64,000 nt of DNA from UPXZ01 sp964498765 (GCA_964498765.1 CAZCIU010000002.1:31199-95198); one strand, 5' to 3'; counted from the stretch's first letter, positions 8,770 to 17,948 are shown. Numbers and translations are program-made. Notes: generated by a model from the letters alone, not told the origin.

Positions 8770-9594
8770 ATGAATAAGATAATAAGCAAAGAATTTTTTT
8801 CAGAAAAAGTAGTAAAATTTGTCGTTGAGGCGCCGTTGGTGGCCAAAGCTCGTCGTGCAGGACACTTTGTGATGGTGCGAGTAGGGAAAAAAGGAGAACG
8901 CATTCCTCTCACCATTGCTGATGCCGATGTGGAAAGAGGTACAATTACGCTCGTAGTGCAGCGAATGGGAGTTTCATCCACCAAACTTTGTGAACTTAAT
9001 GCAGGTGAATATATCACCGATTTGGTCGGGCCGCTCGGGCAGGCTACACACATCGAAAATTTCGGAACGGTGGTTTGTGCGTGCGGTGGAGTAGGAACAG
9101 CACCAATGTTGCCAATTGTAACGGCGCTGAAAAAAGCCGGAAACAAAGTTATCACTGTTTTGGCTGCTCGAAACAAAGATTTAGTTATTCTTGAAGAGCA
9201 AATGCGAGAAAATTCCGACGAAGTAATTGTTATGACCGATGATGGTTCGTATGGAACCAAAGGATTAGTAACCAATGGAGTAGAATCCGTAATAAACCGT
9301 GAAAAAGTAGATTTATGCGTTACTATCGGGCCGGCAATTATGATGAAATTTGTAAGTCAACTGACTAAAAAATATGAAGTTCCAACTGTAGCATCGCTCA
9401 ATACAATCATGGTAGATGGCACCGGAATGTGTGGTGCTTGCCGTGTAAGCATTGGAGGAAAAACTAAATTTGTTTGTGTAGATGGTCCTGAATTTGACGC
9501 GCATCAAGTGGATTTTGATGAAATGCTGATGCGATTAGGTGGCTACAAAGACCAGGAAATGGAAGAAATGGACAGAAAAATTTTACATAAATAA
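8770..9594 (+). CDS. nfnA: NADH-dependent ferredoxin:NADP+ oxidoreductase, small subunit (NfnA/SudB-like)
   Basis: This 274-residue flavoprotein is related to the electron-transfer subunit of dihydroorotate dehydrogenase B. An FAD-binding beta-barrel is followed by an NAD-binding domain (ACGGVGTAP, about 104-112) and a C-terminal [2Fe-2S] site with Cys221, Cys224 and Cys236 in MCGACRVS...FVCVDGP. In Nfn complexes it pairs with the NfnB subunit to couple NADH and reduced ferredoxin to NADP+ reduction by electron bifurcation. An NfnB gene lies 655 bases downstream, with one unknown gene between. A TTG three codons upstream is possible, but the ATG at 8770 is the natural start. Older annotation calls this family sulfide dehydrogenase subunit beta. 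Confidence 0.88.
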   Translation: MNKIISKEFFSEKVVKFVVEAPLVAKARRAGHFVMVRVGKKGERIPLTIADADVERGTITLVVQRMGVSSTKLCELNAGEYITDLVGPLGQATHIENFGTVVCACGGVGTAPMLPIVTALKKAGNKVITVLAARNKDLVILEEQMRENSDEVIVMTDDGSYGTKGLVTNGVESVINREKVDLCVTIGPAIMMKFVSQLTKKYEVPTVASLNTIMVDGTGMCGACRVSIGGKTKFVCVDGPEFDAHQVDFDEMLMRLGGYKDQEMEEMDRKILHK

Positions 9595-9601
9595 TGGTTT
9601 T

Positions 9602-10213
9602 ATGATAGATTTTGATGTAGCTTCAATAAGTGATTGGAACCTGATGTACTTTTCATGGGCAGTAGTTGGACTAATTTTATTGCTCTTCGTGATTCTGCTT
9701 AAACAGAAAAATCTAAAAGTTCGCATTGCATTAATTATTGCTATCGCAGTTTTGGTAATTTTCCAAGGTCCTTATGTCGATTTACTGAAACGGACGTATT
9801 TCCTGCCACATCAACAGAAAGAATGGAAAGCAAAAGATCTTCCTCAAATTGACGAATCAATGCATTTGGTCTATGCCGATAGAATGGGATATTACTACAT
9901 TTCTAATTCCAAAGACAGCGTTTTGCACCAAAGAAAAAGTGTCAGCAATAATTTGTTTGGAAAAAAGAAAGTGTCCGACTTATTTGAAAACAAAAAAACA
10001 CAACAATATGCAATCAGCGTATTTGAAGAAAAAAGGCTTTTTCAAAAAGAAAAATTCTCTTATACGCTGGTGGACAAAGTGTCGGGGAAATCCGAAGAGC
10101 TAAAACGGTATCAATTCGACAGTATAATTACAGATTGGGGACTTTTTGAAAAAGCTTATTCAAAATTTTCTGCCGGAGACCCATTTGGAGACGTTGATTT
10201 AAATAAAAAATAG
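9602..10213 (+). CDS. Unknown membrane protein between nfnA and nfnB
   Basis: This is a 203-residue protein I do not recognise. Two adjacent hydrophobic segments (about 16-35 and 40-58) are followed by a soluble, lysine-rich region of about 140 residues, probably one domain. It begins 7 bases after the nfnA stop and ends 36 bases before nfnB, so all three genes look like one operon. An in-frame GTG at 9539 would overlap nfnA and is less likely than the ATG at 9602. No cofactor-binding motif or cysteine pattern is visible. Its position suggests a link to the Nfn complex, perhaps membrane tethering, but that is only inference from context. Confidence 0.75.
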   Translation: MIDFDVASISDWNLMYFSWAVVGLILLLFVILLKQKNLKVRIALIIAIAVLVIFQGPYVDLLKRTYFLPHQQKEWKAKDLPQIDESMHLVYADRMGYYYISNSKDSVLHQRKSVSNNLFGKKKVSDLFENKKTQQYAISVFEEKRLFQKEKFSYTLVDKVSGKSEELKRYQFDSIITDWGLFEKAYSKFSAGDPFGDVDLNKK

Positions 10214-10249
10214 AATTTAACTAATTCTCAAAGTGAGATTTTCATACAA

Positions 10250-11707
10250 ATGACAAGACGAGATGAAAAATGGCGCGTGGATTTGCGTGCTGCCATTAAA
10301 GCAAAAGAAAGAACCGGTCGGGAGCGTGTGCAGATGCCCGAACTGGACGGTGAATACAGAAGTAAAGTTCGCGACGAAGAAGTAAACTTGGGACTGACAG
10401 CCGAACTGGCAATGCAGGAAGCGCAGCGATGCATCGATTGTGCTATGCCAACGTGTATGCAGGGCTGCCCGGTAAGCATTCAAATACCTGATTTTATCAA
10501 AAAAATTGAAGTCGGTGAATTTCTGGAAGCTGCTAAAATTCTGAAAGAAACTTCGGCACTTCCGGCTGTTTGTGGACGCGTGTGTCCGCAGGAGCGTCAG
10601 TGTGAAGCACAATGTATTCACGTGAAAATGAAAAAAGAATCAGTCGCAATCGGTCATTTGGAACGTTTCGCAGCTGATTATGAGCGCGAGAGTGGACAAA
10701 TTTCAGTGCCGGAAGTAATGCCTGCCAACGGAATTAAAATTGCTGTGGTAGGTTCCGGACCTGCAGGATTGTCATTTGCCGGAGATATGGCAAAGCTGGG
10801 TTACGATGTGCAGGTTTTTGAAGCTTTGCACGAAATTGGTGGTGTGCTGAAATACGGAATTCCCGAATTTCGTTTACCGAACGATGTGGTTGATGTGGAA
10901 ATTGAGAATTTGCGTGCCATGGGTGTGAAGTTTTTGAATAATTGCATTATTGGAAAAACGCTGACCATTCAGGATTTGAAAGACGATGGATACCAGGGAA
11001 TTTTCGTGGCGAGTGGGGCAGGACTTCCTCGTTTTATGAATATCAAAGGGGAAAATTTGGTGGGAATAATGTCTTCCAATGAGTATTTGACACGTGTAAA
11101 TCTGATGGACGCTGCCAATCCGGAATCGGATACGCCGGTTTACAAAGGAAAAAAAGTGGCCGTAATCGGCGGTGGAAATACGGCAATGGATTCCGTTCGT
11201 ACAGCTCGCCGATTAGGTGCCGAGAAAGCAATGATTGTGTACCGTCGGTCGGAAGAAGAAATGCCTGCACGCCGTGAAGAAGTACACCACGCGAAAAGCG
11301 AAGGCATAGATTTTCTGACGCTGCATAATCCGATTGAATACATTGGAAATGAAAAAGGACGTGTGACACACATGGTACTTCAGGTAATGGAATTGGGTGA
11401 ACCGGATGCTTCCGGTCGTCGCTCGCCGGTGGAAGTTCCCGGAAAAACCGTTACCGTGGAAGTGGATGAAGTAATCGTGAGTGTAGGAGTTTCGCCAAAT
11501 CCACTTATTTCGCAGTCAACACCCGAACTGGATGTTACCAAATGGGGAACATTGGTGGTAGATCAAGACACGATGCAATCGACCAGCATGCCAATAATTT
11601 TTGCCGGAGGTGATATTGTACGTGGGGGTGCTACCGTAATCCTGGCCATGGGCGATGGACGCAGAGCTGCCAAAGCGATGGATGAATGGATTAAAGGGAA
11701 GAAATAA
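10250..11707 (+). CDS. nfnB: NADPH-dependent glutamate synthase small-subunit family / NfnB-like large subunit
   Basis: This 485-residue iron-sulfur flavoprotein has two N-terminal cysteine groups for [4Fe-4S] clusters (Cys61, 64, 69, 73 and Cys108, 112, 118, 122). These are followed by an FAD-binding GSGPAGLSFAGDMA motif (about 167-180) and an NADP-binding GGGNTAMDSVRTA motif (about 305-317), and the C-terminal GGDIVRGGATVILAMGDG closes the FAD site. The same family serves as the GltD-like subunit of glutamate synthase and as the NfnB/SudA subunit of bifurcating transhydrogenase. A companion NfnA gene upstream and the absence of a large GltB gene favour the Nfn role. The operon ends at a strong terminator. 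Confidence 0.88.
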   Translation: MTRRDEKWRVDLRAAIKAKERTGRERVQMPELDGEYRSKVRDEEVNLGLTAELAMQEAQRCIDCAMPTCMQGCPVSIQIPDFIKKIEVGEFLEAAKILKETSALPAVCGRVCPQERQCEAQCIHVKMKKESVAIGHLERFAADYERESGQISVPEVMPANGIKIAVVGSGPAGLSFAGDMAKLGYDVQVFEALHEIGGVLKYGIPEFRLPNDVVDVEIENLRAMGVKFLNNCIIGKTLTIQDLKDDGYQGIFVASGAGLPRFMNIKGENLVGIMSSNEYLTRVNLMDAANPESDTPVYKGKKVAVIGGGNTAMDSVRTARRLGAEKAMIVYRRSEEEMPARREEVHHAKSEGIDFLTLHNPIEYIGNEKGRVTHMVLQVMELGEPDASGRRSPVEVPGKTVTVEVDEVIVSVGVSPNPLISQSTPELDVTKWGTLVVDQDTMQSTSMPIIFAGGDIVRGGATVILAMGDGRRAAKAMDEWIKGKK

Positions 11708-11728
11708 GTTCTTGAATATATAAAATCA

Positions 11729-11765
11729 AGCCGCCGAAAATCAAATGATTTTCGGCGGCTGGTTT
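11729..11765. terminator. Bidirectional terminator between nfnB and the mscS-like gene
   Basis: A near-perfect 15-bp stem (AGCCGCCGAAAATCA / TGATTTTCGGCGGCT, 11729-11760) with a tiny loop lies between two convergent genes. The T-rich flank is weak on both sides but the stem is very stable. Confidence 0.85.
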
Positions 11766-11786
11766 ATTTACTATTCAAGTCAAAAA

Positions 11787-13064
11787 TTACTGTTCCGGCC
11801 CGCTATCAGATAAATTCTCAAAAATACGCAAATCAAAATATCTTACGGCAGAAGTCAGGTGATCAAAAATATCAGCCATTATTACTTCGTATTCACCCCA
11901 GATTATGGTATTTGTAAAGCAGTAAATCTCTATCGGCAAACCGATTTCCGAAGGAGCCAATTGTCGCACCATTATGGTCATATCTTGATTGATATTCGGG
12001 TGATTTTTCAGGTAATTTTCGGCATATTTTCTGAAAAGTCCGATATTAGTCATATTTCGTCCATTTACACGTAGGCTTCTATCCGCGCCAATTTCGGTAT
12101 TGAAGGTGTCAATCTCATTTTGACGTTCGTCAATGTAGTCGCTGATGGATTGAATTTTCTTAAAACTTTCAATTTCATTGTCCTCAATGTAGCGGAAACT
12201 GGATTGCTTTAGTGTAATGGAACGTTTGATGCGTCTTCCGCCGGATTGCTGCATGCCGCGCCAGTTCTGAAAGGAGTCGGAAATAAGCGCGTAGGTCGGA
12301 ATGGTGGTAATTGTTTTGTCAAAATTTCTGACTTTTACGGTTGTAAGCGTTATCTGCGAAACATCGCCATCGGCATCGTACTTCGGCATTGTAATCCAGT
12401 CGCCAATGCGCACCATATCGTTGCTGCTTACTTGAATACTTGCCACAAATCCCAAAATCGTATCTTTGAAAATCAGCATCATCACAGCCGAAGCAGCACC
12501 CATTGCCGTGAAAAACGATGCGAAACTTTTGCCTGATAAAATCGTGAAAATTGCTCCGGCACAGAAAATAGCCACGATAATCCGCACAACCTGAAAATAG
12601 CTTTCAATTGGTTTGTCGCTAAAGCGGCGAAGCGTGAGCAGGTAATTGGAAAGTGACTTGAGAAATGAACTGATAAGCCAAAAAATCATCAAAACAATAA
12701 ATAAATCCGTGGCTTTGGTGATACCCGAAATTACTTCCGGATAGTTCTCAAAAACAATGGGAATGGTATTTCTAATCCAGCTTAGCGGTGCAATTAGAGC
12801 CAAAAATGTTGGAAATCTGTTTTGAACCAGATAACCTGCTAGCTGCATTTTGGGCAGTTTTTTGACTTGTTTTAATATGATAATGATGATTTTTCGGGCA
12901 ATCCACTGAAAAAACCAAGTGAAAATCAGCACAATTGCCAGTTGCACCAGTAGATTTACAAAGTTGATGGAGGAACTGCTAACGCCCCAATCCTGCAAAA
13001 TATCTTTAGTCCAATCGGTTATTGCAAAAGCCGATTGTTGAATCTCTTCTACTTTTTCTTCCAT
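11787..13064 (-). CDS. Mechanosensitive channel, MscS family (YbdG-like)
   Basis: This 425-residue inner-membrane protein has about five transmembrane segments in its N-terminal half. The last forms the MscS pore helix, here FFTAMGAASAVMMLIFKDTILGF (about 187-209). It is followed by the beta domain (VRIGDWITMPKYDADGDV) and a long cytoplasmic C-terminal region. The insertion in that region and the overall length match the YbdG/MscM-type subgroup more than minimal MscS. It should open under membrane tension during osmotic downshock. It is the last gene of a leftward series, following mntP by 63 bases. Confidence 0.88.
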   Translation of the reverse strand: MEEKVEEIQQSAFAITDWTKDILQDWGVSSSSINFVNLLVQLAIVLIFTWFFQWIARKIIIIILKQVKKLPKMQLAGYLVQNRFPTFLALIAPLSWIRNTIPIVFENYPEVISGITKATDLFIVLMIFWLISSFLKSLSNYLLTLRRFSDKPIESYFQVVRIIVAIFCAGAIFTILSGKSFASFFTAMGAASAVMMLIFKDTILGFVASIQVSSNDMVRIGDWITMPKYDADGDVSQITLTTVKVRNFDKTITTIPTYALISDSFQNWRGMQQSGGRRIKRSITLKQSSFRYIEDNEIESFKKIQSISDYIDERQNEIDTFNTEIGADRSLRVNGRNMTNIGLFRKYAENYLKNHPNINQDMTIMVRQLAPSEIGLPIEIYCFTNTIIWGEYEVIMADIFDHLTSAVRYFDLRIFENLSDSGPEQ

Positions 13065-13127
13065 AATTTATGAGTTGAAAAATTGATAAAATGTCTATAA
13101 AAAATTAGAAATAGAGTGAAATCATTC

Positions 13128-13712
13128 TTACAAATGCTCCAGTAAAATCCGCGTTCCAATTCCGATTAAAACGATTCCGCCTACTATTTCAAAGTTAAAT
13201 TTTAGCTTGGAATCAAACAAAAATCCTAAACTCAGCCCAATAAATGCCATGATAAACGTGATAAGGCCGATTATTGCGGCTGCAATCAAAATTTGATCCG
13301 AAAATGGTGTGAAAATCAGTCCGGTTGCAAGAGCATCAATGCTCGTAGCAATTGCAAGCGTGATTAAAAACTTCGTTCCGAAATTGTCATTCTTGCAGTT
13401 TCCACCGCCTTCACAGTCGCATTCTGCTTCTTTTTTGGATTTGCTCAGACTGTCAAAAATCATTTTAAATCCAATTATTCCTAAAATGAAAAATGCCAGC
13501 CAATGGTCAATTTCCGTTAGCTTTTCAGCAAAAAAATGCCCTGCAAAATAGCCAATCAAAGGCATTAATCCTTGAAAAAATCCGAAAACAGCAGCCAGTT
13601 TAATGGCTTGAGAAGCAATTAGTTGCTTGGTACAAATTCCGCGACTAATCGCCACGGCAAAACTATCCATGGACAGCCCAAAAGCAATTAGCAGGATTGA
13701 AAATAAATCCAT
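13128..13712 (-). CDS. mntP: Manganese efflux pump MntP
   Basis: This 194-residue membrane protein of the MntP (DUF204) family has six predicted transmembrane helices in two similar halves. Conserved acidic residues sit in the helices: GLSMDSFAVAISRG near the N-terminus and ATSIDALATGL in the second half. A short cysteine-containing loop (about 99-106, ECDCEGGGNC) joins the halves and could bind metal. The protein should export Mn2+ across the inner membrane. No yybP-ykoY manganese riboswitch is seen upstream; that space holds the transketolase terminator. Confidence 0.92.
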   Translation of the reverse strand: MDLFSILLIAFGLSMDSFAVAISRGICTKQLIASQAIKLAAVFGFFQGLMPLIGYFAGHFFAEKLTEIDHWLAFFILGIIGFKMIFDSLSKSKKEAECDCEGGGNCKNDNFGTKFLITLAIATSIDALATGLIFTPFSDQILIAAAIIGLITFIMAFIGLSLGFLFDSKLKFNFEIVGGIVLIGIGTRILLEHL

Positions 13713-13759
13713 AAAGAGAATAAATGGTTCGTGAAAATGTAACCTTTTCGGGGCTAAAC

Positions 13760-13817
13760 TAAAAACAAAAACTATTCAACTCTCTGAAAAACAGAATTTT
13801 GAGAGTCGAATAGTTTT
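13760..13817 (-). terminator. Transketolase terminator
   Basis: A 17-bp inverted repeat with one mismatch (13767-13783 with 13801-13817) is followed on the minus strand by a T-rich run (GTTTTTGTTTTT). It lies 15 bases past the tkt stop codon. Confidence 0.7.
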
Positions 13818-13831
13818 CAAAATATTAGAAA

Positions 13832-15841
13832 TTATAAAATTGATTTTACTTGTTTGTAAACGTTTTCAGCAGTAAAACCGAGTTTTTCGTCAAGAACTTT
13901 GTATGGAGCAGAAAATCCGAATGATTCCAGTCCCCAGATTTTTCCGTTTTCTCCTACCAAACTTTCCAGATTTACCGGAAGTCCTGCAGTCAAACCAAAG
14001 CGTTTAATGCCTTTTGGAAGTAAACTTTCTTGGTATTCGGTTGATTGTGAGCGGAATAAACCTTCTGAAGGAACTGATACAATGCGAACTTTTACACCAT
14101 CTTTGCGAAGTAATTCAGCACCATCCACCAAAGTAGAAACCTCGGAACCGGAAGCCAAAAGTACTACATCCGGATTTCCATCGCAAGAAACGACGTAAGC
14201 ACCTTTTACGGTTTCAGCTTGTTTTGGTTCAGGTAAGTTGTTGATATTCTGACGAGAAAGCACTAATGCAGTTGGTGTAGAAATGTTTTCCATTGCCATT
14301 TTCCAGGAAATGGTAGCTTCTTCCACATCGGCCGGACGAAGTACAAGCATCGAGTTTTTGCCTTTGTGATTTTTCAGTTTTTCCATCAAGCGAATTTGAG
14401 CTTCTTGCTCTACCGGCTCGTGAGTTGGGCCGTCTTCGCCTACGCGGAATGCATCGTGCGTCCACACATATTTCACCGGTAATTCCATCAATGCAGCCAT
14501 ACGCACCGCAGGTTTCATATAGTCTGAGAATACGAAGAATGTTCCGCAAGCCACAAAAATTCCGCCATGAAGCGCAATACCGTTGCACAAACAAGCCATT
14601 GTCAATTCAGAAACTCCCGCTTGTAGGAATTTTCCTGAGAAATCGCCTTTTTGCATGGATTTGGTTTTTTTCAAGAAACCATCAGTTTTATCTGAATTGC
14701 TGAGGTCGGCACTGGAAACAATCATATTTTCTACATTCTCTGCCAAAAATCCTAAAACAGTAGCAGAAGCCGCACGTGTAGCTTGATTTGCTTTTTGCTC
14801 TATGGAATTCCAGTCCAGATTTGGAGTTTTCCCTGAGAAGAATTGCTCGAATTTCGCAGCTAATTCCGGATTTTCGCTTGCCCATATCGCTTGTGCAGCT
14901 TTTCTTTCTTTGACCAATTCTTTCAGTTCTTCTTCACGTTTAGCATATACAGCTTTTGTTTCTTCAAAAATCACAAACGGATCTTCCGGATTTCCACCCA
15001 AGTTTTTTATGGTATGTTCTACGCTGGCTTTTGTCGCGCTAAGAGGCTGTCCGTGCGTGTCCACCATGTTTTCGTGGCTTTCGCCGTCGGCAGTTACTGC
15101 GCCTTTTCCCATGATAGTTGCACCGATAATCAGCGTCGGTTTGTCTTCCTCTTTTTTGGCTTCGCGCAGCGCAGTTCTGATTTCGGTAACGTTATTTCCA
15201 TTAATTTCAATCACACGCCATCCCCAAGCTTCGTATTTCATTTTTACGTTTTCGCTGGTTACGGAGTCGGTATATGTAGAAAGCTGTACGCTGTTTGAAT
15301 CGTAAAACATTATTAGGTTATTCAAGCCAAGGTGTCCGGCAATTCTTCCTGCTCCCTGCGAAACTTCCTCTTGAATTCCACCATCCGAAATAAATGCATA
15401 AATGGTTTGATTCATCAAATCACCGAAACGTTCTTTCAAGAATTTAGCCGCAATAGCAGCACCTACGGCGTAAGTATGACCTTGTCCTAGTGGACCGGAA
15501 GTGTTTTCCACACCGCGTTCAACGTCCACTTCAGGGTGTCCTGGCGTGATGCTTCCCCATTGGCGGAATTGCTTCAAATCCTCCATCGAATATTTTCCCG
15601 TAAGGGCAAGGACTGAATAAAGCATGGGCGACATGTGTCCCGGATCCAAAAAGAAACGGTCGCGGCTTTCCCAGCGCGGATTTTCCGGATCATATTCCAA
15701 AAATTCCGAATAAAGCACATTAATAAAATCAGCACCTCCCATGGCGCCTCCGGGGTGACCTGAGTTTGCTTTTTCAACCATAGCAGCGCTCAAAATACGA
15801 ATGTTGTCCGCAGCTTTGTTTAGTTCTTGAGTTGTGTTCAT
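13832..15841 (-). CDS. tkt: Transketolase
   Basis: This 669-residue thiamin-diphosphate enzyme of the non-oxidative pentose phosphate pathway moves two-carbon units between sugar phosphates. The N-terminal NSGHPGGAMGGADF has a catalytic histidine, GHMSPMLY and ENTSGPLGQG line the cofactor site, and the diphosphate-binding loop reads SDGGIQEEVSQGA. The central pyrimidine-binding domain includes GVSELTMA and HDAFRVGEDGPTHEP, and a C-terminal domain ends the chain. The full length and all active-site blocks are present. It uses TPP, the cofactor sensed by the riboswitch at 2.9 kb. Confidence 0.97.
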   Translation of the reverse strand: MNTTQELNKAADNIRILSAAMVEKANSGHPGGAMGGADFINVLYSEFLEYDPENPRWESRDRFFLDPGHMSPMLYSVLALTGKYSMEDLKQFRQWGSITPGHPEVDVERGVENTSGPLGQGHTYAVGAAIAAKFLKERFGDLMNQTIYAFISDGGIQEEVSQGAGRIAGHLGLNNLIMFYDSNSVQLSTYTDSVTSENVKMKYEAWGWRVIEINGNNVTEIRTALREAKKEEDKPTLIIGATIMGKGAVTADGESHENMVDTHGQPLSATKASVEHTIKNLGGNPEDPFVIFEETKAVYAKREEELKELVKERKAAQAIWASENPELAAKFEQFFSGKTPNLDWNSIEQKANQATRAASATVLGFLAENVENMIVSSADLSNSDKTDGFLKKTKSMQKGDFSGKFLQAGVSELTMACLCNGIALHGGIFVACGTFFVFSDYMKPAVRMAALMELPVKYVWTHDAFRVGEDGPTHEPVEQEAQIRLMEKLKNHKGKNSMLVLRPADVEEATISWKMAMENISTPTALVLSRQNINNLPEPKQAETVKGAYVVSCDGNPDVVLLASGSEVSTLVDGAELLRKDGVKVRIVSVPSEGLFRSQSTEYQESLLPKGIKRFGLTAGLPVNLESLVGENGKIWGLESFGFSAPYKVLDEKLGFTAENVYKQVKSIL

Positions 15842-15868
15842 GTCTTTGTAAATATTTTTATTTAGTAA

Positions 15869-16588
15869 TTATTTTATTTTGTAGCCAAGCGTGTAACTAA
15901 ATCCCCATCCGGAATCTGTTCCCGTTCCATAACCTGGAATATACCAAGGTGCAGTTTCTCCGGGTTTTGCTCTGTTTATCAATCGTCTGTTTCTGACTGA
16001 CCAACCCATGAATATATTTTTGAAAACTTCTACCCGAAGTCCGGCATTTACTTCAAACCAAAATTTAGTATCATTGATTGATTCCATATTGATGGTTTCA
16101 GTGCCTCCCCAATATTCGTCGGTCAGCGTAAGATTGTAAAGCGAATAATTCAATTGGCTCATTCCCAATCTTACTCCGGCTAAAAATACATTGTTTTTCT
16201 GTGTAGAATTTTCTGCAGGACGAAAAACCGGAACATCCAATCCTATTTTTCCAAAAATTCCGGTAGTTTTGAACTGGATACCATTGGCAGAAGTTTTGTC
16301 AGCACCGCCCATTCCTGCCTCGATGGTAGGGTAGTATTTGTTTTTCAAATTGAGTTGCGCACTTCCCAGAAAACTGTAAGCATCGCTATTTAATACTGTT
16401 TTTTGAAAAATTGGAATCAAATCAGTTTCAATCAGAATTCCCTGCCACAGTTTGACGCTGTCTTTTTTCACCGCTTTCACTTCTTTTCTAATCGTCTCCT
16501 GAGGCTCATTGGTTTGAGCTGCGGAAGTAAGTGTGCCGGCAAACAACAATATACTACTCAATATGATGTAACTTAATATTCTCAACAT
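15869..16588 (-). CDS. DUF6048 family secreted protein
   Basis: A Bacteroidota-specific protein of 239 residues. It has a cleavable signal peptide (MLRILSYIILSSILLFAG..., about 1-24) and a beta-rich mature part ending YTLGYKIK, which looks like a small outer-membrane beta-barrel. Conserved-looking stretches are TIEAGMGGADKTS and MGWSVRNRRLINR. The function is unknown. In many Bacteroidales it sits beside a DUF6452 lipoprotein, as here, and the two frames overlap (35 bases), so they are probably translated together. ATGs at 16603 and 16630 are also in frame. The ATG at 16588 is chosen because the signal peptide starts there. Confidence 0.8.
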   Translation of the reverse strand: MLRILSYIILSSILLFAGTLTSAAQTNEPQETIRKEVKAVKKDSVKLWQGILIETDLIPIFQKTVLNSDAYSFLGSAQLNLKNKYYPTIEAGMGGADKTSANGIQFKTTGIFGKIGLDVPVFRPAENSTQKNNVFLAGVRLGMSQLNYSLYNLTLTDEYWGGTETINMESINDTKFWFEVNAGLRVEVFKNIFMGWSVRNRRLINRAKPGETAPWYIPGYGTGTDSGWGFSYTLGYKIK

Positions 16589-17045
16589 GCTGTGTGTTAA
16601 CATTTCGGTTAATAATAGTAATACTGTCAATAAAATGTCCGGTTGTGTATGCTGTGTCGATTACGTGCGTGCGTATGCTGCCACATTCGAGCGATAAAAA
16701 TTCGAGCTGATTTTTATAAACTACGGTAATTGTGTCATAAATATTACTCATTCTCAGATTAAATTTACTTTCCTCAGCAAATTGATTGAGCGGTACCTGA
16801 ATACTTCCAAGTGGCTTTTTTTCGTACAAAAACTTAGAATTTCCAACTCCATTAACCCAAAGACTGTCGAAAGTAATTTTTACTTCCACCCATCGGCCGG
16901 TTTGAGCATTGATGGTGTCTAGGTAAAATGTCATTCCGGCTTCTACTTTACGGCTTTTGCGGCAGGTTTCGTCAGTAGTGCAGGCCGTTATCACCAGCAT
17001 TAAAAGCAAAAAAATACCGATATTTTTTATGTTTCGTTGTTTCAT
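16554..17045 (-). CDS. DUF6452 family lipoprotein
   Basis: This 163-residue protein has a lipoprotein signal (VITAC, acylated Cys22) followed by a cysteine-containing stretch (TTDETCRKSRKVEAGMTFYL) typical of DUF6452, and a beta-rich domain. It is probably periplasmic and anchored to the outer membrane. Its start codon overlaps the stop of the preceding gene (TAATG) and its end overlaps the following DUF6048 gene, so the three are translationally coupled. The function is not known; constant pairing with the DUF6048 putative barrel suggests a joint envelope role. Confidence 0.82.
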   Translation of the reverse strand: MKQRNIKNIGIFLLLMLVITACTTDETCRKSRKVEAGMTFYLDTINAQTGRWVEVKITFDSLWVNGVGNSKFLYEKKPLGSIQVPLNQFAEESKFNLRMSNIYDTITVVYKNQLEFLSLECGSIRTHVIDTAYTTGHFIDSITIINRNVNTQHVENIKLHHIE

Positions 17046-17554
17046 TAGAATAGTTCTTTTACTTCGGCTTTCAGACTGCGCATGGCCGAAAAAAGTGCCG
17101 TGTCTTGCGGCGTGTTAAAAGCTTGAATAATGATTTTCGCCAATTTCTCGGCAGGTTCATCGGGCTTGCACTGAGCAGCACTCATATTTATTAGTTGTAC
17201 AATGTCTTCGCGCGCATCGTCTATTTCTTCCCAAAGAATGTCGCTGACGTAGATTTGCTGCGAAGCATTATGCTCAAATTCTCTTCGAATATCGTTCAGA
17301 ATTCTCGCCTGAAATTCTAGACAAGTTTGGTTGAGTTCTACTTTTTGAACCAGAAAATTATTCGGATCCAATCTTTCCAGCAAAATAGTGAGCCGCTCGT
17401 ATGCGCGCAATCGCGTTTGTAAAACTTCAGGCGCATGCAGATTTTTGGCGGATGAATTTTTCTTTTCTTTACTGAATTTCATAAACTGAAATACTAATAT
17501 AGCTACGCCACCCACGATAATCAACGCCAATATAGTATATTGAATTATTGTCAT
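17045..17554 (-). CDS. Conserved Bacteroidota protein with one N-terminal membrane helix
   Basis: This 169-residue protein begins with a single hydrophobic helix (about 5-27). A basic linker and an all-helical cytoplasmic domain of about 120 residues follow, with segments such as RLRAYERLTILLERLDPNNF and QIYVSDILWEEIDDAREDI. It has the look of a membrane-anchored, coiled-coil-like protein. I recognise it only as a conserved hypothetical family of this phylum. It overlaps the next gene by one base and follows crcB by 13 bases, so it belongs to the same transcript. No catalytic motif is visible. Confidence 0.75.
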   Translation of the reverse strand: MTIIQYTILALIIVGGVAILVFQFMKFSKEKKNSSAKNLHAPEVLQTRLRAYERLTILLERLDPNNFLVQKVELNQTCLEFQARILNDIRREFEHNASQQIYVSDILWEEIDDAREDIVQLINMSAAQCKPDEPAEKLAKIIIQAFNTPQDTALFSAMRSLKAEVKELF

Positions 17555-17567
17555 AGTTTTTTGGGTT

Positions 17568-17948
17568 TTATGGCGTAAAAAGTTTTGATAAATAAAATCC
17601 GCCCATCACAGCTAAGATGCCTAATACTACACTCAATGTCATGTAAATCAGTGCAGTAGTAGTTTGCCCGTTTTGAAGTAGAAGAAAATTTTCATTCGTA
17701 AATGCCGAAAAAGTAGTAAATCCGCCGCAGAAACCTACAACCAGAAATAATTTCAAATTTGTGGTCATTTCATTGGAACTAATCAGAATTCCCAGCAAAA
17801 AACCAATCAGCAAACTACCTAAAATATTGGCGAAAAACGTTCCCATCGGGATGGAATGAAAATTCCAACTCAGGTTTAATTTGGAAATCAGGTAACGCGC
17901 TACGCTTCCCAAAAATCCTCCCATTCCAACCAAAAGTAGCTGTTTCAT
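17568..17948 (-). CDS. crcB: Fluoride exporter, CrcB/Fluc family
   Basis: This 126-residue, four-helix membrane protein works as an antiparallel dimer to let fluoride leave the cytoplasm. The family landmarks are all present: GGFLGSVARYLIS near the start, GTFFANILGS with the pore asparagine, and GFCGGFTTFSAFTNE with the phenylalanine/threonine track. The length is standard. It sits in a leftward operon 29 bases after a glycosyltransferase gene. There is no room for a fluoride riboswitch directly upstream. Confidence 0.95.
   Translation of the reverse strand: MKQLLLVGMGGFLGSVARYLISKLNLSWNFHSIPMGTFFANILGSLLIGFLLGILISSNEMTTNLKLFLVVGFCGGFTTFSAFTNENFLLLQNGQTTTALIYMTLSVVLGILAVMGGFYLSKLFTP

Noticed and set aside
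8688..9275. Open frame of 195 codons antisense to nfnA
   Set aside because: It overlaps the NfnA coding region, whose motifs are unmistakable. It is low complexity (Ser/Thr/Pro) and has no start context.
9539..9601. Longer form of the unknown nfn-operon gene starting at GTG 9539
   Set aside because: It would overlap the NfnA C-terminus and add a basic segment unlike the rest. The ATG at 9602, 7 bases after the nfnA stop, is a simpler start.
13713..13831. Manganese (yybP-ykoY) riboswitch upstream of mntP
   Set aside because: I looked for the conserved loops and found none; the space is taken by the transketolase terminator.
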